From Rhodospirillales bacterium (GTDB taxonomy: Bacteria; Pseudomonadota; Alphaproteobacteria; Acetobacterales; Acetobacteraceae), in contig JANXSM010000080.1 of assembly GCA_025352665.1 (NCBI GenBank), positions 62,001-126,000 of the forward strand: DNA of 64,000 bases. Reading direction: 5' to 3'. Shown piece by piece: positions 33,171 through 42,296 of the stretch. How positions within the stretch are numbered: position 1 is the stretch's first letter; each line of letters starts with the position of its first letter. The position numbers and the translations under genes were made by a program. The notes beneath the pieces are model-generated. The model did not search any database. It had not been told where the DNA came from and saw only the letters and a program-made list of their open reading frames with translations.

Positions 33171-33856
33171 CCGGCCTCGCCGGCCGTGGCGGCGGTCCAG
33201 GACTCCAGCGCCGCGACACCGGCTGCTGCCAGCCGATACCAGCCCGGCTGCACGCGCTCGAACCAGCCATACACGTTGCGCAGCAGAATGGCGCCGGCAT
33301 CGCTTGCGAAAGGCCGCAGATCGCGCGGCCGCTGCGGGCCGCAGCGCATCGCAGCCGCACAATCCAGCGCCCGCTGGCGATAGGCCGTCATGATCGGCTG
33401 GCGCGTCGAACCGCCGGTGGCCGGGTCGCCGCGCCGCGTGCCGTGCTCCTTCAACAGCCGCGCGCGGCGCTTGAGATTGGAACGCGGCCGATACGGCTCG
33501 GGTTCGCAGATCACCGCAACCCCGCCGCTGGAGAGGGTGACCGCCAGCAGCCCGAGCCCGAGCAGACGGCACAGCCGGTGCACACGACGATCCTGGTCAC
33601 GGCCACGCCGGCTCGCGGTGACGGCAAGCCACACCTCGTCGGCCCAGGCCATGCGGTCGACCGCCTGCAGCAGCAGCTCCAGGGTGAACGACAGCTTCAT
33701 TTCGGTGATCACCAGCATCGCGGGCTCGCCCGGGCGCACCGCCACGATGTCGCAGCCGCAAACCTCGCCCTTCACCTCGAAGCCACGCGTTTCGAGAAAC
33801 CGCTTGAGCGGCCGGTACAACGCCGTCTCGAGCGGGGGCGGGAGCGAATCGGGCAT
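33167..33856 (-). CDS. DUF2161 protein with PDDEXK-nuclease-like core
   Basis: This 229-residue protein has an N-terminal half containing VKGEVCGCDIVAV followed by LVITEMKLSFTLELLLQAVDR. These give a D...E-x-K pattern that resembles PDDEXK nucleases. The second half is helical (RPRSNLKRRARLLKEHGTRRGD, a winged-helix-like end). This is the DUF2161 family, common in alphaproteobacteria; its biochemical role is undetermined. It is coupled to the PfkB kinase gene by a four-base overlap. Confidence 0.78.
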   Translation of the reverse strand: MPDSLPPPLETALYRPLKRFLETRGFEVKGEVCGCDIVAVRPGEPAMLVITEMKLSFTLELLLQAVDRMAWADEVWLAVTASRRGRDQDRRVHRLCRLLGLGLLAVTLSSGGVAVICEPEPYRPRSNLKRRARLLKEHGTRRGDPATGGSTRQPIMTAYRQRALDCAAAMRCGPQRPRDLRPFASDAGAILLRNVYGWFERVQPGWYRLAAAGVAALESWTAATAGEAG

Positions 33857-33903
33857 GGCTGAAACCTATCAGCCTCGTGCCTGACGGACGAGCCCGCCGG
33901 CCG

Positions 33904-34392
33904 TCAGATCGAAGGCAGCGGCGCCACCAGATGGATCACGGAGGACCCGGTTGCCTCGCAGATCAGCCCGGCCACGATGCTGCGGTGGCAATGGCCGTGG
34001 TCGCGCTCGAAGCACAGCAGGCAGGCGCGTTCGTTCTGCGCGATGGCGATCGCGCGGGCCAGATCGACCTGCGCCTCGACCGTTTCGAGATGCGCCGCGT
34101 AGATGCGATGCATCGTCGCGATGTCACCGCGCCGGGCAGCATCGCGGCCAGGCTTCGGCGTGCCCAACCCGCGCAGATGCGTGTAGGCGATGCCCGCCTC
34201 GGCCAGCGAGCCCGCCAACAGCCGTTTGGAAAACCCGGGTTTGCGCGACTGCGGCACCGCCCGCACGTCGAGCAGATGCACCGCCTCGGCGTGGCGCAAC
34301 GTATCGACCACGTCGCGTTGAACGGTCCCCTCATAGCCAATTGTCAGCAAGCCGGGGGCACTTGGCTGATCCATGGACGTGTGGGCCTTCAT
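33904..34392 (-). CDS. DUF488 family protein
   Basis: This 162-residue protein has the DUF488 layout: LTIGYEGTVQRDVVDTLRHA, LLDVRAVPQSRKPGFSKRLL, AYTHLRGLGTPKPGRD and the CLLCFERDHGHCHRSIVAG end with a conserved Cys/His cluster. The function of this family is unknown. ATGs at 34392 and 34374 are possible. It is divergent from the amidohydrolase operon, about 90 bp apart. Confidence 0.85.
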   Translation of the reverse strand: MKAHTSMDQPSAPGLLTIGYEGTVQRDVVDTLRHAEAVHLLDVRAVPQSRKPGFSKRLLAGSLAEAGIAYTHLRGLGTPKPGRDAARRGDIATMHRIYAAHLETVEAQVDLARAIAIAQNERACLLCFERDHGHCHRSIVAGLICEATGSSVIHLVAPLPSI

Positions 34393-34480
34393 TTTGGCGT
34401 CGATAGCATCTTTGCGTGGCAGTGACGCTGCCCTAGCCTTTGTGAGCCAACCCCTGCCGCCAAGCCAAGGATCATCCATC

Positions 34481-35713
34481 GTGGCCATTCACCTAACCAA
34501 TGCGCGCATCGTCGACGGCCACGGCACCGAGCCGGGGCCGCCGGTCTGCGTGGTCATCGAGGGCGACCGGATCACCGAAATCCTCGCCCACGCGCCGGCC
34601 TCGGCCGCAGCCGATGCGATCGATCTCGGCGGCCGCACGCTGATGCCCGGACTGATCGACGCGCATGTCCATGTCGTCGCCGTTGTGGCCAGTCTCGGGC
34701 TCAACGCGACCCTGCCCGACTCGCTGGTCGCCACCCGGTCGGCTCGCATCCAGCACGAAATGCTGATGCGCGGCTTCACCACGGTGCGCGACCTCGGCGG
34801 CGCCGACCACGGCCAGGTGGTCGCCAGCGACGAGGGCAGCGTGCTCGGCCCCCGCCTCATCATCTGCGGCAAGGCGCTCAGCCAGACCGGTGGCCATTGC
34901 GACTTCCGGGGACGCTACAACAACGGTGTCAATCTGTTCGAAACCCGCCTGGGCGCGCTGGGCCGGCTGTGCGACGGCGTGTCCGAAGTGCGCCGTGCCG
35001 CCCGCGAGGAGCTCAAGGCAGGCGCCACCTACATCAAGATCATGGCCAACGGCGGTGTGGCCTCGCCGACCGACCCGATCCATTTTCTCGGCTTCGCGCG
35101 CGAGGAGATCCTGGCCGCCGTCGAGGAGGCGGAGAACGCCGGAACCTACGTCGCAGCGCATCTCTACACCGATGCCGCCATCCGCCGCGCCGTCGAATGC
35201 GGCGTACACTCGCTCGAACACTGTAACCTGATCCAGCCGGAAACGGCGCAACTGGCGGCGGCCGCCGGCGCCATCGCGGTGCCGACTTTGGTGACCTACG
35301 ACAAGCTGTCCGAAGAAGGCGAGGCACTCGGCATCGGCTGCGAAGCGATCGCCAAGATCGACGATGTCCGCCTCGCCGGCATGGCATCGCTCACCATCAT
35401 GCACGAGGCCGGGCTGCCGATGGCGTTCGGCACCGATCTGCTCGGCGCCATGCATCGCCACCAGTCAGAGGAATTTGTCATCCGCGGCCGTGTGCTGCCG
35501 GCACAGGTCGTGATTGCGGCGGCAACCTCGATCGCGGCTCGGCTGTGCCGCATGGAGGGGCGGATCGGCACCATCGCCCCCGGCGCCTTCGCCGATCTGA
35601 TCGTGGTGGACGGCAACCCGCTCGCCGATCTCGCGTTGCTGACCGGCCAGGGCCGGCACATTCCGCTCATCATGAAGGGTGGCGTGGTCGTGAAACACAC
35701 ACGCTGGCACTGA
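34481..35713 (+). CDS. Amidohydrolase (imidazolonepropionase/Xaa-Pro-dipeptidase-like)
   Basis: This 410-residue metal-dependent hydrolase carries LIDAHVHVVAVV (HxH metal motif), the lysine region AGATYIKIMANGGVAS, YVAAHLYTDAAIRRAVECGV, GVHSLEHCN and FGTDLLGAMH (metal Asp). It ends in the family-typical LCRMEGRIGTIAPGAFADLIVVDGNPL. Relatives hydrolyse cyclic amides, N-acyl amino acids or proline-containing dipeptides in the cytoplasm. The GTG at 34481 (reading AIHLTNARIVDGHG) is the likely start, with AAGG upstream. It is the first gene of a run of eight leading through a Liv transporter and an S10 peptidase. Confidence 0.9.
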   Translation: MAIHLTNARIVDGHGTEPGPPVCVVIEGDRITEILAHAPASAAADAIDLGGRTLMPGLIDAHVHVVAVVASLGLNATLPDSLVATRSARIQHEMLMRGFTTVRDLGGADHGQVVASDEGSVLGPRLIICGKALSQTGGHCDFRGRYNNGVNLFETRLGALGRLCDGVSEVRRAAREELKAGATYIKIMANGGVASPTDPIHFLGFAREEILAAVEEAENAGTYVAAHLYTDAAIRRAVECGVHSLEHCNLIQPETAQLAAAAGAIAVPTLVTYDKLSEEGEALGIGCEAIAKIDDVRLAGMASLTIMHEAGLPMAFGTDLLGAMHRHQSEEFVIRGRVLPAQVVIAAATSIAARLCRMEGRIGTIAPGAFADLIVVDGNPLADLALLTGQGRHIPLIMKGGVVVKHTRWH

Positions 35714-35721
35714 GCCCAGGC

Positions 35722-36486
35722 GTGGCCGACATCCTGACGATATCGGGCCTGACCCGCAGCTTCTACGGCGTGCAGGCGCTGCGCGGCGTGGACTTCGTCG
35801 TCGCCCGCGGCACCATCACCGCTCTGATCGGCCCCAACGGCGCCGGCAAGACCACCGCGTTCCAATGCATCAGCGGCGTGGTGCCGCCCGATGGCGGGTC
35901 CGTGGTGTTCGACGGCACGGACATCACAGGATGGCGACCCGACCGCATCACCGGCGCCGGCCTCACCCGAACCTTTCAGATCGCGCGCGGCATCTCCCGC
36001 ATTTCGGTGCTCGACAACCTGCTGCTCTACGCGCCGGAGCAGCCCGGCGAAAACCTGCTCGGCGCCTTCGGCCGCGCCGGCCGCGACGCGGAAGCGGCCT
36101 CGCGGGACCGTGCGATGGAGATCGCCCGGCGGCTCAACCTGCTGCGCGTGATCGGCCACCCTGCAGCCGATCTCTCGGGCGGGCAGAAGAAGCTGCTGGA
36201 AATCGGCCGCGCGCTGATGGCTCAGCCACGCATGATCCTGCTCGACGAGCCGATCGCCGGCGTCAACCCAAGTCTTGCCGAGGAGATCGCCGATCATCTG
36301 CGCGGCCTGCGTGACGAAGGCATCACCTTCCTGGTCATCGAGCACCACATGGATCTGATCGCCCGCCTGTGCGACCCGGTCATCGTCATGGCGGAAGGCG
36401 CCACCCTCACCCAGGGCAGCTTCGCCGACGTGGCAAACGACCCCGCCGTGCAAGAGGCCTACCTCGGGCGCAGACGCTGGGCATGA
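35722..36486 (+). CDS. livG: Liv-type ABC transporter ATPase (LivG)
   Basis: This 254-residue ATPase has Walker A (LIGPNGAGKTT), the ABC signature DLSGGQKKLLEIG, Walker B (MILLDEPIAGVNP) and a switch His (VIEHHMD). LTRTFQIARG and the C-terminal VANDPAVQEAYLG are typical of LivG. It powers uptake through LivH/LivM. The GTG at 35722 starts nine bases after the amidohydrolase stop. Confidence 0.92.
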   Translation: MADILTISGLTRSFYGVQALRGVDFVVARGTITALIGPNGAGKTTAFQCISGVVPPDGGSVVFDGTDITGWRPDRITGAGLTRTFQIARGISRISVLDNLLLYAPEQPGENLLGAFGRAGRDAEAASRDRAMEIARRLNLLRVIGHPAADLSGGQKKLLEIGRALMAQPRMILLDEPIAGVNPSLAEEIADHLRGLRDEGITFLVIEHHMDLIARLCDPVIVMAEGATLTQGSFADVANDPAVQEAYLGRRRWA

Positions 36487-37193
36487 CCGCGCTTTTGGAA
36501 GTCTCCGGCATCGTCTGCGGCTATGGGGCTGCCGACGAGATCCTCAAAGGTGTCGACCTGCAGGTCGCCCCTGGCGAACTCGTCGCCATCATCGGCCCCA
36601 ACGGCGCCGGCAAATCCACCTTGCTGAAGGCGGTGGCGGGCTTGCTGAAACTGAAATCGGGCGGCATCGCGCTCGAAGGCGTCGCGATCGGCGCCACCTC
36701 GCCGCGCGCCCGCGCCCAGGCCGGCATCGCCTTCGTGCCGCAGGAGGCCAACGTGTTCCCCACCATGACGGTGTGGGAAAACCTGGAAATGGGCGGTTTC
36801 GTCGAACCCCGCCACACCCGCACCCGCATCCAGGCCCTGCTGGAGCGCTTCCCTATGCTGGCCGACAAGCGCCGCCAGGCGGCGCGCACCCTGTCCGGCG
36901 GCCAGCGTCAGGTGCTCGCCATGGCCATGGCGCTGATGGTGCATCCCCGCCTGCTGCTGCTCGACGAACCCTCCGCAGGCCTCTCGCCCAAAGCGGCGGA
37001 GGCCCTGTTCGACGACATCGCCGCCATCCACGCCGAGGGCACCGCCATCGCCATGGTCGAACAGAACGCGCTGGAGGCTCTGGCGATCGCCGATCGCGCC
37101 GCCGTCCTGGTCGATGGGCGCACCGCCCTGGTCGGGCCGGCCAAACAACTCGCAGCCGATCCGCAGGTGCGGCGGCTGTTTCTCGGAGGCTGA
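36483..37193 (+). CDS. livF: Liv-type ABC transporter ATPase (LivF)
   Basis: This 236-residue ATPase overlaps livG as ATGA. It has Walker A (IIGPNGAGKSTLL), AFVPQEANVFPTMTVWENLEMG, the signature TLSGGQRQVLAMA, Walker B (LLLLDEPSAGLSP) and the H-loop replaced by a Gln (MVEQNALEAL), which is common in LivF. It pairs with LivG in the same transporter. Confidence 0.92.
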   Translation: MTALLEVSGIVCGYGAADEILKGVDLQVAPGELVAIIGPNGAGKSTLLKAVAGLLKLKSGGIALEGVAIGATSPRARAQAGIAFVPQEANVFPTMTVWENLEMGGFVEPRHTRTRIQALLERFPMLADKRRQAARTLSGGQRQVLAMAMALMVHPRLLLLDEPSAGLSPKAAEALFDDIAAIHAEGTAIAMVEQNALEALAIADRAAVLVDGRTALVGPAKQLAADPQVRRLFLGG

Positions 37194-37195
37194 CA

Positions 37196-38635
37196 ATGGA
37201 ACCGAACACACCCAACACCGAACCCCCACTGCCACCGCGACGGTTTGAAACCGCCCACCAGGGCGTGTTCCACGGGTCAGCCGTCAGCTATCGCTGCCTG
37301 GCGGCCGAAGCCCATCTGCCCGACTCCGACGGCAAGCCGCGGGTCAGCCTGGTCTCCTTCAGCTATCTCGCCGACACCGAGGATCCCGCCCTCCGCCCGG
37401 TCACCTTCGTGTTCAACGGCGGCCCCGGGTCGGCCTCGCTGTGGCTGCACATGGGTGCCATCGGACCGCGCATCATCAAGGTGCCGTCGGACGCCAAGCC
37501 CACAGGCTCCGGCCCCTACACCGTATGCGACAACGATTTGTGCAACCTCGACCAGACCGACCTGGTGTTCATCGACCCTCCTGGCACCGGCTACAGCCAG
37601 ATGCTGGGCGATGCCAAGGCCGCCGATGTGTGGGGCCTCGACGCCGATGCCGATCTCATCGCGCAGTTCATCAAGGTCTGGCTCACCACGCATCGCCGCT
37701 GGGCCTCGCCGCGCTATCTGTGCGGCGAAAGCTACGGCACCACGCGAGCTGTTGCAGTGGCGGGCAAGCTCTCGGGCGGCCTGGCCGGCGTGGCCTTCAA
37801 CGGCATCGCGCTGATCTCCACCATTCTCGACTTCCACACCGCACGTTTCGAGAAGGGCAACGTGCTGCCGGACGTGTGCTTCCTGCCGACCTTCGCTGCG
37901 ACTGCGCTGTATCACGGCAAGATCTCGACCGACCTGTCACGCGATGCGTTCCTCGACAAGGTGCGCGACTTCGCCCCCGAATACCTTGCAGCCCTGTTCG
38001 CCGGCAGCAGGCTGGACGAGCCCCGCCGCATCGCCGTGCGCGACCAACTCGCAGCCTTCACCGGCCTGTCGCCGGACTGGCTCGACCGCACCAGGTTGCG
38101 CATCGACCCCGCCCGCTTCCGCAAGGAACTGCTCCGCTCCAGCGGCCAGACCGTCGGCCGCCTCGACAGCCGCTACGTCGGCACCGATTACGACCAGGCC
38201 GGCGAACTTCCAGAGGACGACGTCTCCTCCTCGGCCATCGACAGCGCCTTCGTCAGCAGCGTGAACGACCATCTCACCCGCACGCTCGGCATCGACTGGG
38301 ACCGCCCCTACGTGCCCTTCAACGCCCAGGCGCTCAAAACCTGGAACTGGGTGGTGCGCAAGCCGGACGACGCCCTCGCCTGGCCCGGCTATGTCAACGT
38401 GGCCCCCATCCTGGGCCGCCTGCTGCGCGACAATCCCGGGCTGCGCGTGCTGGTCGCCAGCGGGTTGTACGATCTGGCCACACCGTTCTACGCGGTGGAG
38501 AGCACGCTCGCCGGCAACGGCATCGCCTGCGAACGTATTCGCATGACGTACTATGAAGCCGGCCACATGATGTATCTGCACGACCCGTCGCTGGCCGCCC
38601 TGATGGCCGATCTGCGTGCCCTGATGACCGCGTAA
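37196..38635 (+). CDS. Serine carboxypeptidase-like peptidase, family S10, without signal peptide
   Basis: This 479-residue alpha/beta-hydrolase has the S10 motifs: FVFNGGPGSASLWLH (oxyanion region), LVFIDPPGTGYSQ and the nucleophile LCGESYGTTRA (Ser near 179). The acid is in ASGLYDLATPFYAVE (near 424) and the His in YEAGHMMYLHD (near 456). S10 enzymes cleave C-terminal residues at acid pH. Most are exported, yet this N-terminus (MEPNTPNTEPPLPPRRFET) is polar with no signal sequence, so it probably acts in the cytoplasm. The start at 37196 has GGAGG upstream, two bases after livF. Its place inside a transporter operon suggests it cleaves the imported compound. Confidence 0.9.
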   Translation: MEPNTPNTEPPLPPRRFETAHQGVFHGSAVSYRCLAAEAHLPDSDGKPRVSLVSFSYLADTEDPALRPVTFVFNGGPGSASLWLHMGAIGPRIIKVPSDAKPTGSGPYTVCDNDLCNLDQTDLVFIDPPGTGYSQMLGDAKAADVWGLDADADLIAQFIKVWLTTHRRWASPRYLCGESYGTTRAVAVAGKLSGGLAGVAFNGIALISTILDFHTARFEKGNVLPDVCFLPTFAATALYHGKISTDLSRDAFLDKVRDFAPEYLAALFAGSRLDEPRRIAVRDQLAAFTGLSPDWLDRTRLRIDPARFRKELLRSSGQTVGRLDSRYVGTDYDQAGELPEDDVSSSAIDSAFVSSVNDHLTRTLGIDWDRPYVPFNAQALKTWNWVVRKPDDALAWPGYVNVAPILGRLLRDNPGLRVLVASGLYDLATPFYAVESTLAGNGIACERIRMTYYEAGHMMYLHDPSLAALMADLRALMTA

Positions 38636-38681
38636 CGAAGCCCGTGTTAGCGTGTATCGCATTCCAAAGGAGGCCCAGGCC

Positions 38682-39872
38682 ATGACCCCAAGCATCCCGC
38701 GTCGCGCCGCCCTGCTGGGGGGTCTGGCCGTCCCGTTCCTGGCAAACGCCACCCACGCGCAGGCGGAAACGATCCGCATCGGCACGCTCACGCCCCAAAC
38801 CGGCGCCGGCGGTGCGTACGGTCCGCCGATGGTCAAGGCGATGCGCGCCGTGGTCGACGAGGTCAATGCCGCCGGTGGCGTGCTCGGCCGCAAGATCGAG
38901 CTGATCAGCGAGGATGACGAAACCAACCCCGACGCCGGAGTGCGCGCCGCGCGCAAGCTGATCGACGTCAATCGCGTGGTGGCGGTGCTCGGCACCTGGG
39001 CGAGTGCCGTCACCACCGCCGTGGCGCCGCTGTGCTGGGAGAACAAGGTGATGCTGTTCACCGTCTCCGGCGGCGACGGCATCACCCGCCTGCCGCACCA
39101 GGGCTACATCATCCGCACGCAACCCGATTCCAACCTGCAATCGGATCGCGCGGTGGCCTTCATGCTCGGCCAGGGTGCGCGCAAGGTTGCCTACCTGTCC
39201 GCGCAGACACCGTTCGCGGTGTCGATCTACGAGCGTCACCTGCAGGACCTCAAGGCCGGCGGCGGCCAGGCGGTCGGCAACGTCATTTACGACGCCAGCA
39301 AAACCAGCTTCCGCTCGGAAGTGGATCAGGTGCTGAAACTGCAGCCGGACTCGCTGTTCCTCAACAGCTACCAGCCGGACCTGCTGGTGCTGCTGCGCGA
39401 TCTGTTCCGCGCCGGCTACGACGGCAGGCGCTACACGCTCGGCTACGCCGCCAACGACAAGCTGATCGCAGCCTTGCCGGCCGAAGTCACCGAGGGGCTG
39501 GTGTCCTACGCCCCCTCACCGGACCTCGACAGCCCCGCCTTCAAACAGGTGCAGACGGTGATCGGCGCCAATCCCGATCCGTATTCCTGCCAGACCTTCG
39601 ACCATATCAGCATGACGCTGCTGGCCATCGCCAAGGCCGGCACCGCCAGCGGCCCGGCCATCCACGACGCGGTACGCGCCATCGGCAACCCGGCGGGCAC
39701 CCCGGTCACCAGCGTCACGGAAGGGCTCAAGCTGCTCGCTGCGGGAAAGGAGATCAACTATTCCGGCGCCTCCGGCCCGTGCAAATTCACCCCGATCGGC
39801 GACATCACCGGCTGCAAGTTCCGGTTCGACGTGGTGCAGAAGGGCCAGTCCAAACTGCTGCAGCTGTCTTGA
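38682..39872 (+). CDS. Liv-type periplasmic substrate-binding protein
   Basis: This 396-residue protein has a signal peptide (PRRAALLGGLAVPFLANATHAQA) that has a twin Arg. A type-1 periplasmic binding domain of the leucine/amide-binding group follows (IRIGTLTPQTGAGGAYGPPM, GGVLGRKIELISEDDETNPD, AVLGTWASAVTTAVAPLCWE). AAAGGAGG eight bases before the ATG at 38682 is a strong ribosome-binding site, so this gene is probably well expressed. The ligand is unknown: the family binds branched amino acids, amides, urea or aromatic acids, and the neighbours point to a peptide or amide. Confidence 0.92.
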   Translation: MTPSIPRRAALLGGLAVPFLANATHAQAETIRIGTLTPQTGAGGAYGPPMVKAMRAVVDEVNAAGGVLGRKIELISEDDETNPDAGVRAARKLIDVNRVVAVLGTWASAVTTAVAPLCWENKVMLFTVSGGDGITRLPHQGYIIRTQPDSNLQSDRAVAFMLGQGARKVAYLSAQTPFAVSIYERHLQDLKAGGGQAVGNVIYDASKTSFRSEVDQVLKLQPDSLFLNSYQPDLLVLLRDLFRAGYDGRRYTLGYAANDKLIAALPAEVTEGLVSYAPSPDLDSPAFKQVQTVIGANPDPYSCQTFDHISMTLLAIAKAGTASGPAIHDAVRAIGNPAGTPVTSVTEGLKLLAAGKEINYSGASGPCKFTPIGDITGCKFRFDVVQKGQSKLLQLS

Positions 39873-39897
39873 TCCGGCAGAGCCGGGGCCTGCGAAT

Positions 39898-40779
39898 TTG
39901 CTGATCGAACTGCTGCAGGTCGTGCTGAACGGCCTGCTGTCTGGCGCCCAGCTCGCGGTCCCCGCCATCGGCTTCACCACCATCTACGCCGTGCTGCGGT
40001 TTCCCAACTTCGCCGTTGCCAGCCACATGACGGTGGGGGCCTACGCCGGCGTGCTCGTGAATACCCAGCTCGGCTGGCCCGCCGGCTTGGCGTTGGTGGC
40101 GGCGTTCCTCGTGGCAGGCACAGTGGGCGTTGCCAGTGACACGCTGGTGCTGCGCCGCCTGCGCCCGTCGGGGCCATTGACCGCGGCGATCGGGGCAGCA
40201 GCGCTCGGCATCGTGCTCGAGAACATCGTGCGGTTCTGCTTCGCCAACGACCCGCGCGGGTTCGACCTGCCGGTGCTGCGCGACTGGCGGGTGTCGCTCG
40301 GCGCCCTCGGCCAGCTCCGCATCGGGCCGCAACAGACCGAAGCGGCCGCCGCGTCCCTGATCGCCATGGCGATCCTGTTCGCCTTTCTCGCCTTCACGCG
40401 ATCCGGGCGCATGATGCGCGCCGTGGCCGACAACCCCACGCTCGCCGCCCTCAAGGGCATCGACGCCCAAATGGTGGCGCGCCGCGCGAATTTCGTTGGC
40501 ATGGGCCTGGCAGGGTTCGGCGGCATGCTGATCGGCCTGGACACCTCGGTCGACCCACTGACCGGCTACCGCGTGGTACTCCCCGTGTTCGCCGCCGCCG
40601 TGGTCGGCGGTCTCGGCAGCATCCCAGGCGCCGTCGCAGGGGCCTTCGTGGTGGGCATCGGCGAGGAATTCTCCACAATCGTGCTCGACCCTTCCTACCG
40701 CACCGCGGTCGGCTTCGCCGCCATCCTGCTGGTGCTCACCTTGCGCCCGCGTGGCCTGCTGGGGGAGCGGGCGCTGTGA
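39898..40779 (+). CDS. livH: Liv-type permease LivH
   Basis: This 293-residue inner-membrane permease has about eight helices (LNGLLSGAQLAVPAIGFTTI, GFTTIYAVLRFPNFAVASHM). The EAA-like region MMRAVADNPTLAALKGIDAQ and GGLGSIPGAVAGAFVVGIGE are typical of LivH. A TTG at 39898 is the apparent start. The stop overlaps livM (GTGA). Confidence 0.9.
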   Translation: MLIELLQVVLNGLLSGAQLAVPAIGFTTIYAVLRFPNFAVASHMTVGAYAGVLVNTQLGWPAGLALVAAFLVAGTVGVASDTLVLRRLRPSGPLTAAIGAAALGIVLENIVRFCFANDPRGFDLPVLRDWRVSLGALGQLRIGPQQTEAAAASLIAMAILFAFLAFTRSGRMMRAVADNPTLAALKGIDAQMVARRANFVGMGLAGFGGMLIGLDTSVDPLTGYRVVLPVFAAAVVGGLGSIPGAVAGAFVVGIGEEFSTIVLDPSYRTAVGFAAILLVLTLRPRGLLGERAL

Positions 40780-41675
40780 CCAGCTATCTAGCCGCCATGG
40801 CGGTGTTCGCCGGGCTATATGCTCTGATGGCGCTTGGGCTGAACCTGATCTGGGGCCTCGCCGGCATGGTCAATCTCGGCCTCGTCGGCTTCTACGCCAT
40901 CGGCGCCTACACGACGGCCCTGCTCTGCGTCCGGTTCGGCTGGTCGCCGGTGGCAGGCATCGCCACGGCGGCGGTCGTGTCGGGGGCCACCGGCAGCGTG
41001 GTGGCCGTGATCACGGCCCGCTTGAAGGGCGACTATCTCGCCATCGTCACCCTCGGCTTTGCCGAAGTCGTACGCCTGGTCGCGTCCAACGAGATCTGGC
41101 TGACAAACGGCACCAGCGGTATTTCCGGCGTGCCTGGCCTGCCGCGCGCCTGGTTTTCGCCCGAACAGGTGAACCTGCTCTACGCCGGCATCGTGTGGGT
41201 GGCGGTGGGTCTGGTGGCCCTGCTGCTGGGCCGGCTCTCGGCAGCCCCGTTCGGTCGCGTGCTGCGCGCCATCCGCGAGGACGAGATGGTCGCAGCCGTC
41301 GCCGGCAAACGCGTGCTGCGCTTCAAGGTGCAGACCTTCGTGGTGGGCGCCGCCGTGCTCGGTCTCGCAGGTGGCCTCTACGCCCATTACGTCGGCTACG
41401 TCGCACCCGACGCGTTCCAGCCGCTGATCACCATCTATGTCGTGTTGGCACTCACCGCCGGCGGCACCGGCACCATGCGCGGCGCTATCCTCGGCGCGGT
41501 GCTCGTCGTGGCGCTGACCGAGGGCACGCGCTTTCTCGGCGCCGCCCTCCCCGACCTGCCCCCAGTGCGGATTGCCGCATTGCGCGAGGGGGTGATCGGT
41601 GTTGCACTCATCCTCGTGCTGAGCTTCAGGCCACAAGGCCTGCTGCCCGAAACAATCAAGCCGGAGCGCGCATGA
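40776..41675 (+). CDS. livM: Liv-type permease LivM
   Basis: This 299-residue permease starts at a GTG overlapping livH. Helices include YALMALGLNLIWGLAGMVNL and the central ARLKGDYLAIVTLGFAEVVR region of LivM. Further along come GRVLRAIREDEMVAAVAGK and GGTGTMRGAILGAVLVVALT. It completes the channel of the first Liv system with LivH. Confidence 0.9.
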   Translation: MTSYLAAMAVFAGLYALMALGLNLIWGLAGMVNLGLVGFYAIGAYTTALLCVRFGWSPVAGIATAAVVSGATGSVVAVITARLKGDYLAIVTLGFAEVVRLVASNEIWLTNGTSGISGVPGLPRAWFSPEQVNLLYAGIVWVAVGLVALLLGRLSAAPFGRVLRAIREDEMVAAVAGKRVLRFKVQTFVVGAAVLGLAGGLYAHYVGYVAPDAFQPLITIYVVLALTAGGTGTMRGAILGAVLVVALTEGTRFLGAALPDLPPVRIAALREGVIGVALILVLSFRPQGLLPETIKPERA

Positions 41676-42166
41676 ACCTGGACCCGAACATCGACCTCGT
41701 CGCCACATCGATGGCCGCGACAGACCAGCCGCAAACCCTGTTCCGCGCGGTGGACGCAGCGCTGAAGGCAAGCGTCGGCCACATCCTGTTCACCATCCTG
41801 ATCAGCCATCACGCCAGCCGCGAGAGCGAGCGGTTCTACACCAACATGCCCGACGCCTATCCGGTCGGCGGCAAGAAGCCGATCACCGACAGCCCGCTGA
41901 TGAAACAGCTGCTGGGCGAAGGCCGCGCCTACATCGGCTATAATGCCGCCGACATCGAATATGCCTTTTACGATCACAAGCTGATCGTCTCGCTCGGCTG
42001 CGAGAGCGTGCTGAACATGCCCGTGCGCTGGCGCGGCCAGACCATTGCCACAATGAACCTGCTCGATCGCGCGAACGCCTACAATGAGGCCCACATTCCC
42101 ATGGTGCGCGCGATCGCCCAGATGGCGCTACCAGGCTTGCTGATGATCGCCGGCAAAATCACCTGA
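41672..42166 (+). CDS. Small GAF-domain protein
   Basis: This 164-residue protein is joined to livM as ATGA. Its pattern resembles a stand-alone GAF domain: an N-terminal helix (TLFRAVDAALKASVG), strand HILFTILISH, then GRAYIGYNAADIEYAFYDHK, SLGCESVLNMPVRWRGQTIA and MNLLDRANAYNEAHIPMV. GAF domains bind small molecules or cyclic nucleotides. Being last in a transport and hydrolysis operon, it may sense the substrate or product, or the protein may be an enzyme of related fold. No output domain is attached. Confidence 0.75.
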   Translation: MNLDPNIDLVATSMAATDQPQTLFRAVDAALKASVGHILFTILISHHASRESERFYTNMPDAYPVGGKKPITDSPLMKQLLGEGRAYIGYNAADIEYAFYDHKLIVSLGCESVLNMPVRWRGQTIATMNLLDRANAYNEAHIPMVRAIAQMALPGLLMIAGKIT

Positions 42167-42296
42167 TCGCAGCGCCGCCGTCGCGGCGTCGCCCGACATC
42201 GTGTGCCTGCGGGAGCTGAAATCGACTGCAATGTCCGCGGGCAGAACGGCGCCCGCGACCACGCGGCCACCTGGGTCACGTTGCGAGCCTGATCTC

